From Oscillospiraceae bacterium (GTDB lineage: Bacteria; Bacillota; Clostridia; Oscillospirales; SIG519): a DNA stretch of 49,163 nt. Location: NCBI GenBank assembly GCA_015067255.1, contig SVMS01000010.1:1-49163 (forward strand), written 5' to 3'. The translations under genes and the position numbers were made by a program. This document shows positions 45,298 through 49,163 of the stretch, in pieces. How positions within the stretch are numbered: position 1 is the first letter of the stretch; every line of letters begins with the position of its first letter. The notes beneath the pieces were generated by a model. The model was not told the DNA's origin, searched no databases, and saw only the letters and a program-made list of their open reading frames with translations.

Positions 45298-45852
45298 TTG
45301 AAAATATTTTTAATAATTTCAGCCGTTCTCCTTTTTCTTATTTTCATTATTCTCTTTTCAAAATTAAGCGGTGTTATTATCTACGACGATAAAGACAAGC
45401 TAAGAATTATCATTAAATTTTTATTTTTTAAAATAAAGGTTTTTCCTGTTTCTCCTAAAAAGCAAAAAAAATCCGAAACTAAAGATAAAACAGATGAAAA
45501 CCTTGACGTAATTTCAAGTGTCAAAAAAGCAGTATTTCATCTTACCGATTTTATTAAAATAATAAAGCACAAGCTGACAATATCAGATTTTAAGCTTACG
45601 GCGGAGATAGGCACAGGAGATGCCGCACAGACAGCTATTTTATGCGGGACCTGTTATGCCGCTGTATATTCTGTTTTAGGACCGTTGCAAAATATTTTTA
45701 TAATAAATCCACCTCAAATACTAATAAATCCCGTTTATAATGGGAAAACTGCAAAGGTAGAATATTCAGGGAAAATTTCTGCAAGAGTAATTACTTATAT
45801 TGTAATTGCAATTAAAGCTTTAGCTGTTATTTTAAAAAAAGATAAAACTTAA
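45298..45852 (+). CDS. DUF2953-family membrane protein (YtfI-like)
   Basis: 184 residues. The N-terminal hydrophobic helix (IFLIISAVLLFLIFIILF) and the basic, Lys-rich middle (SPKKQKKSETKDKTDENLD) precede a block typical of DUF2953 (ISDFKLTAEIGTGDAAQTAILCGTCYAAV and IINPVYNGKTAKVEYSGKISARV). The start is TTG 45298 with GGGGCGG 8 nt upstream. It lies between scpB and ytfJ, as in many Clostridia. A sporulation link is inferred from its neighbour. Confidence 0.82.
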   Translation: MKIFLIISAVLLFLIFIILFSKLSGVIIYDDKDKLRIIIKFLFFKIKVFPVSPKKQKKSETKDKTDENLDVISSVKKAVFHLTDFIKIIKHKLTISDFKLTAEIGTGDAAQTAILCGTCYAAVYSVLGPLQNIFIINPPQILINPVYNGKTAKVEYSGKISARVITYIVIAIKALAVILKKDKT

Positions 45853-45879
45853 ATATAAATAAGAAAGGAATTTTAAATT

Positions 45880-46278
45880 ATGGAACAGCATCCTATTCAA
45901 GGACTTATGCAAACTGCTATGGAAAACATTAAAGACATGGTTGATGTTAATACAATTATCGGAGATGCAATAACTACTCCTGACGGTACCGTTATTATCC
46001 CTGTATCTAAGGTAACCTTTGGTTTTGCTTCCGGCGGCTCTGATTTTCAGGCAAAAACAAGCGTTGACAACAATCTTTTCGGAGGCGGAAGCGGCGCAGG
46101 AATAACAATTACTCCTATTGCTTTTCTTATTGCATCCAATTCTCAGGTTCGTCTTTTACAGGTTAACGAAGCAGCTTCAACTGCTGTTGAACGCCTTGTA
46201 GGAATGATTCCCGATGCTTTTGATACTTTTAAAGATTTGATTAAAAAAGATAAAAAGAATTCTGACAATCAAGACTAA
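45880..46278 (+). CDS. ytfJ: GerW/YtfJ family spore protein
   Basis: 132 residues. IKDMVDVNTIIGDAITTPDGTVIIPVSKVTFGFASGGSDF, a Gly-rich stretch (LFGGGSGAGITITPIAFLI) and VRLLQVNEAAST are the YtfJ signature. Bacillus homologues are forespore-made proteins involved in germination. GAAAGGAA lies before the ATG, 27 bp after the DUF2953 stop. Presence supports endospore formation by this organism. Confidence 0.93.
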   Translation: MEQHPIQGLMQTAMENIKDMVDVNTIIGDAITTPDGTVIIPVSKVTFGFASGGSDFQAKTSVDNNLFGGGSGAGITITPIAFLIASNSQVRLLQVNEAASTAVERLVGMIPDAFDTFKDLIKKDKKNSDNQD

Positions 46279-46283
46279 CAAAT

Positions 46284-46331
46284 GCTCCTGTCTGAATATA
46301 ATATATTTCGGACAGGAGTATTATCTTTTTA
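46284..46331 (+). terminator. Probable terminator after ytfJ
   Basis: CTCCTGTC (46285-46292) pairs with GACAGGAG (46311-46318); additional A/T and G/T pairs extend into the loop. TATTATCTTTTT follows. Confidence 0.65.
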
Positions 46332-46353
46332 AATAAAATACAAGGATTTACAT

Positions 46354-47178
46354 ATGGAATTTTACAAAGAAGTTGAAAGAAGTATAATAACAAAATACAG
46401 AAAAACTATCTTTAATAGCTTTACCGGAGCTGTAACAGATTATAAGCTTTTAGACGAAGGAGATAAAATTGCTGTTTGCATTTCCGGCGGTAAAGATTCT
46501 ATGCTTCTTGCAAAATGTATGCAGGAGCTTCAATGTCACGGAAACAAACGCTTTGAGCTTGTTTTCTTGGTTATGGACCCTGGTTACAGTCCTGAAAACC
46601 GCAAAAAAATCATCGAAAATGCAAAGCTGCTTAACGTACCTATTACACTATTTGAAAGTGACATATTCGAAGCGGTATTAAACATTGAAAAATCGCCCTG
46701 CTATCTTTGTGCAAGAATGAGACGTGGACATCTTTACAAAAAAGCAAAGGAGCTTGGCTGTAACAAAATTGCTTTGGGACATCATTTTGACGACGTTATT
46801 GAAACTGTCCTTATGAGTATGCTTTACGGCGGCGAATTTAAAACTATGATGCCGAAATTACACTCCACTAATTTTGAAGGTATGGAGCTTATCCGTCCTC
46901 TCTATTATGTGCGTGAAGACGATATAATTTCTTGGGCACAGTATAACGGTCTTTCTTTTTTACAGTGTGCTTGTAAATTCACTCAACAAAACAAAAATGA
47001 ACACGAAGAAAGCTCCAAACGTCTTGAAATGAAACGTCTTATAAAGCAATTCAGAGCCACCAGCGAGCTTATAGATAAAAATATCTTTAAAAGCACGCAC
47101 TATGTTAACTTAGGCACTATATTGGGATATAAAAAAAATGGGGAGCTTCACAGCTTTCTTGATACTTACGATGAATAA
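46354..47178 (+). CDS. TtcA-like tRNA 2-thiolation protein
   Basis: 274-residue PP-loop ATPase. SGGKDS is at residues 44-49. A CxxC pair in SPCYLCARMRRGHLYKKAKELG, GHHFDDVIETVLMSMLYGGEF and a later QCACKF Cys follow the TtcA/TtuA pattern, in which these Cys hold an Fe-S cluster for tRNA sulfuration. 2-thiocytidine-32 is the best guess; a related thiolation is possible. Its stop codon lies within the stem of its own terminator. Confidence 0.85.
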   Translation: MEFYKEVERSIITKYRKTIFNSFTGAVTDYKLLDEGDKIAVCISGGKDSMLLAKCMQELQCHGNKRFELVFLVMDPGYSPENRKKIIENAKLLNVPITLFESDIFEAVLNIEKSPCYLCARMRRGHLYKKAKELGCNKIALGHHFDDVIETVLMSMLYGGEFKTMMPKLHSTNFEGMELIRPLYYVREDDIISWAQYNGLSFLQCACKFTQQNKNEHEESSKRLEMKRLIKQFRATSELIDKNIFKSTHYVNLGTILGYKKNGELHSFLDTYDE

Positions 47179-47207
47179 GCCGACAGAAAAAGTCGGCTTA
47201 TTTTTTT
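47174..47207 (+). terminator. Terminator of the TtcA-like gene
   Basis: AATAAGCCGAC (47174-47184) pairs with GTCGGCTTATT (47192-47202), followed by T5. The stop codon TAA is inside the left arm. Confidence 0.9.
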
Positions 47208-47220
47208 CAGCTTCTTAATT

Positions 47221-47253
47221 ATGACAAAATTCACTCTGTTTAAGTTGTATACT
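47221..47253 (+). promoter_or_regulatory. Possible Spo0A-activated promoter of spoIIGA-sigE
   Basis: ATGACA (47221-47226) and TATACT (47248-47253) are separated by 21 bp, an overlong spacing like that of the spoIIG promoter of Bacillus (22 bp). TGACAAA (47222-47228) differs at one position from the 0A box TGNCGAA and overlaps the -35. Confidence 0.5.
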
Positions 47254-47275
47254 CAAATAGGGTGAATAAAATTTA

Positions 47276-48133
47276 ATGGTATTTGAAGTTTATGCAGATA
47301 TTTTATTTTTAAACTGTTTTTCAGGTAATTTGCTTATACTTATTTGTTCCTGTATTCTTATGAAAAAAAGAATTAAAAAGTTACGATTTATTATTTTTTC
47401 TGCTTTGGGTGCTTTATACAGTACAGTTATTTTCTATATACCTCTCCCCTTTTATTTATCCTCAATACTGAATATTCTTTTTTTACTTATAATTATTTTT
47501 ATTATTTTTCAGCCAAAAAGCTTTAGACAATATATAAAAAGCTCCGTTTTCTTTTTGATTGCTTCAAGCATATTAGGCGGCTGTACATATCTTATATATA
47601 ATTTAACATCTTTTTCAAGCTTTATCTCTTTATCTAACGGAATTACATATTTTAACCTTCCGCCTATCTATTGTCTTGCTATATGTGCAGTAGCTGTTTT
47701 GCTGTTAATGACATATGCACATATCAATAACGAAACTCTTAAAAAAAATCTTATTTACACAGTAGATATTTCTGTAAAAGGAAACACCTTTACACTCGAA
47801 GGACTGTACGATACAGGTAATTTACTCAGAGATTTTCTGACCGGTCTGCCTGTTTTTATTGCACAAGCTAATATATTTGAAAATCTTTTTCAAAAAGAAG
47901 TATATTTAAAAATAATTTCAGGAAATATCGACACTCTTACAAGTGAACAGCTTAAGGGTTTACGGATTTTGCCTGTCAGCTCAGCTTTTTCCACAGGGGA
48001 TTTAATTGTTTGTTTAAAGCCCGATAAAATTATAATACACAGAGAGAATAAAAGCTATGAAACAGATGCTCTTATAGGCTTAGTTTCAAAAAAGCTTTCC
48101 CTTACCGATGAATACAATATGCTGTTAGCATAG
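47276..48133 (+). CDS. spoIIGA: Sporulation sigma-E factor-processing peptidase SpoIIGA
   Basis: 285 residues. Five hydrophobic segments occupy residues 1-150, and a cytosolic aspartic protease domain follows with Asp179 in [13 protein letters not shown], the catalytic Asp-Thr-Gly. SpoIIGA removes the N-terminal pro-sequence of SigmaE in the mother cell after a forespore signal (SpoIIR). GGGTGA lies 10 nt before the ATG. It is followed after about 17 bp by sigE, its substrate, in the conserved order. Confidence 0.94.
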   Translation: MVFEVYADILFLNCFSGNLLILICSCILMKKRIKKLRFIIFSALGALYSTVIFYIPLPFYLSSILNILFLLIIIFIIFQPKSFRQYIKSSVFFLIASSILGGCTYLIYNLTSFSSFISLSNGITYFNLPPIYCLAICAVAVLLLMTYAHINNETLKKNLIYTVDISVKGNTFTLEGLYDTGNLLRDFLTGLPVFIAQANIFENLFQKEVYLKIISGNIDTLTSEQLKGLRILPVSSAFSTGDLIVCLKPDKIIIHRENKSYETDALIGLVSKKLSLTDEYNMLLA

Positions 48134-48150
48134 AAAGGATGCAACTACAA

Positions 48151-48855
48151 ATGAAAAACTTATTATTAAAAATACAATTATTTTTTAAAAAGCTTTTTAA
48201 GCTTAACAGCGTATATTACGTAAACGGACATGATACCCTTCCCCCGCCTCTTTCAGCTTCTGAGGAGCAACATTATACTATTCTTTTACAACAAAACAAT
48301 CAGCAAGCAAAAAACATTCTTATTGAGCGTAATTTACGCCTTGTTGTATATATCGCTAAGCGTTTTGAAAATACAGGAATAAGCATAGAGGATTTAGTTT
48401 CTATAGGTACTATCGGACTTATCAAAGGGGTAAATACTTTTAAATTTGATAAAAATATAAAGCTTGCCACATATGCTTCCCGTTGTATTGAAAATGAAAT
48501 TTTGATGTATTTAAGAAAAAACACTGCTCAGAAATGTGAAATTTCCATAGAAGAGCCTTTAAACGTTGACTGGGACGGAAACGAGCTTTTACTTTCCGAT
48601 ATTTTGGGAACTGATAGCGATATAGTACATAAAGATATAGAAAAAGAGGTAGAATCAAAGCTTTTAAAGGATGCTTTGGATAAGCTTTTGCCAAGAGAGC
48701 GTGAAATTATGAATTTGCGCTTTGGCTTTACAGACGGAAAAGAATATACTCAAAAAGAAGTAGCGCAGATGTTAAACATATCACAATCATATATTTCAAG
48801 ACTTGAAAAGAAAATTTTAAACAAATTAAAAAGAGAGATTTTAACCTCAGAATAA
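48151..48855 (+). CDS. sigE: RNA polymerase sporulation sigma factor SigE (pro-form)
   Basis: 234 residues: a hydrophobic/basic pro-sequence ([17 protein letters not shown]), then the processing region [15 protein letters not shown]. Region 2 follows ([56 protein letters not shown]), and region 4 ends [20 protein letters not shown]. It directs early mother-cell transcription. ATG 48151 is preferred because AAAGG directly abuts the earlier ATG at 48139. The sigG gene that often follows is not here; a tRNA gene is. Confidence 0.96.
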   Translation: MKNLLLKIQLFFKKLFKLNSVYYVNGHDTLPPPLSASEEQHYTILLQQNNQQAKNILIERNLRLVVYIAKRFENTGISIEDLVSIGTIGLIKGVNTFKFDKNIKLATYASRCIENEILMYLRKNTAQKCEISIEEPLNVDWDGNELLLSDILGTDSDIVHKDIEKEVESKLLKDALDKLLPREREIMNLRFGFTDGKEYTQKEVAQMLNISQSYISRLEKKILNKLKREILTSE

Positions 48856-48901
48856 GAATAAAATTTTCTCTCCTATTGTTTTAAAAAGGAAATTTATCTC
48901 G

Positions 48902-48954
48902 TTTATTGTCAATATATTTTTATTTTTTATTTATAAAAACATATTGACAATAAA
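48902..48954. promoter_or_regulatory. 14-bp inverted repeat overlapping the tRNA promoter
   Basis: 48902-48915 is the exact reverse complement of 48941-48954, separated by 25 AT-rich bases. The right arm contains the -35 of the tRNA promoter. It could be an operator or a weak sigE terminator; there is no T-run of note. Confidence 0.5.
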
Positions 48955-48972
48955 ATCATTATATGTTATTAT
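48944..48972 (+). promoter_or_regulatory. Sigma-A promoter of tRNA-fMet
   Basis: TTGACA (48944-48949), 17 bp, TATTAT (48967-48972), 18 bp before the tRNA. Confidence 0.88.
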
Positions 48973-48990
48973 ATAGCTATAGATAAATAT

Positions 48991-49067
<77 letters not shown>

Positions 49068-49097
49068 TGGTTGGCTACCAAAATAGATGACAGCCCG

Positions 49098-49133
49098 AAA
49101 AACCCAGTAACCACAACGGTTTCTGGGTTTTTT
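49098..49133 (+). terminator. Terminator of tRNA-fMet
   Basis: AAAAACCCAG (49098-49107) pairs with CTGGGTTTTT (49123-49132); inner AACC/GGTT pairing extends the stem. It ends in a T-run. Confidence 0.88.
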
Positions 49134-49163
49134 CGTTCCCTAAACACCACTTGAATTAAAAAG

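Overview
The window reads as chromosomal DNA of a low-GC, endospore-forming Firmicute of class Clostridia (Oscillospirales/Ruminococcaceae-like; this is inference). The grounds are AT-rich sequence with strong Shine-Dalgarno sites and sigma-A promoters, a HrcA/CIRCE class I heat-shock operon, TrmFO, RbgA, a TIGR03960/TIGR03936 radical-SAM pair, the scpA-scpB-DUF2953-ytfJ cluster, and sporulation genes (spoIIGA, sigE, ytfJ, a Cys-rich probable coat protein). I see no prophage, insertion sequence, CRISPR array or plasmid functions; nearly all of it is housekeeping DNA.

Layout. 1-1.9 kb: 3' part of an exported protein that starts upstream of the window, ending at a bidirectional terminator. 2.0-6.7 kb (minus): hrcA-grpE-dnaK-dnaJ behind a sigma-A promoter and a CIRCE operator with 17-bp arms. 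6.8-7.0 kb: a dense cluster of hairpins. 7.0-12.1 kb (minus): radical-SAM pair, AlkD-type DNA glycosylase, metallophosphoesterase and a DUF4474-like membrane protein. 12.2-20.2 kb (plus): rplM-rpsI, a 3D/DUF348 wall protein, rpsT, mnmG, topA-trmFO. 20.2-21.5 kb: cobalamin riboswitch, then a DUF4430 lipoprotein overlapping an ECF-type S component. 21.5-23.0 kb: a small conserved protein coupled to a lipoprotein nuclease. 23.3-31.4 kb (minus): complete arginine operon argG-H-C-J-B-D-F, with a related structured repeat after argG and after argF. 31.5-36.8 kb (minus): rplS, lepB, rbgA, a HAD hydrolase, an alanine racemase homologue and a methyltransferase. 36.9-37.6 kb (minus): a 55-residue protein and an HD-domain protein. 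37.8-49.1 kb (plus): Cys-rich protein, yfmF-yfmH, a URO-D/MtaA-like methyltransferase, two membrane-anchored paralogues, scpA-scpB-DUF2953-ytfJ, a TtcA-like enzyme, spoIIGA-sigE and an initiator tRNA.

How the parts work together. ArgJ recycles the acetyl group, so argC-J-B-D with F, G and H turns glutamate, carbamoyl phosphate and aspartate into arginine without argA. Imported corrinoid (20 kb operon) could support cobalamin-dependent enzymes such as the partners of the URO-D-like methyltransferase at 41.4 kb. SpoIIGA processes pro-SigmaE, and a sporulation-type promoter precedes the Cys-rich protein.

The best candidates for something undescribed are the two-copy structured repeat flanking argine genes argF and argG, the hairpin cluster at 6.8-7.0 kb, the transcobalamin-like lipoprotein plus S component under B12 control, an alanine racemase homologue lacking the expected second catalytic Tyr, and the paralogous membrane proteins next to scpAB. 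Start codons were chosen from Shine-Dalgarno spacing; at least six genes appear to start with TTG.
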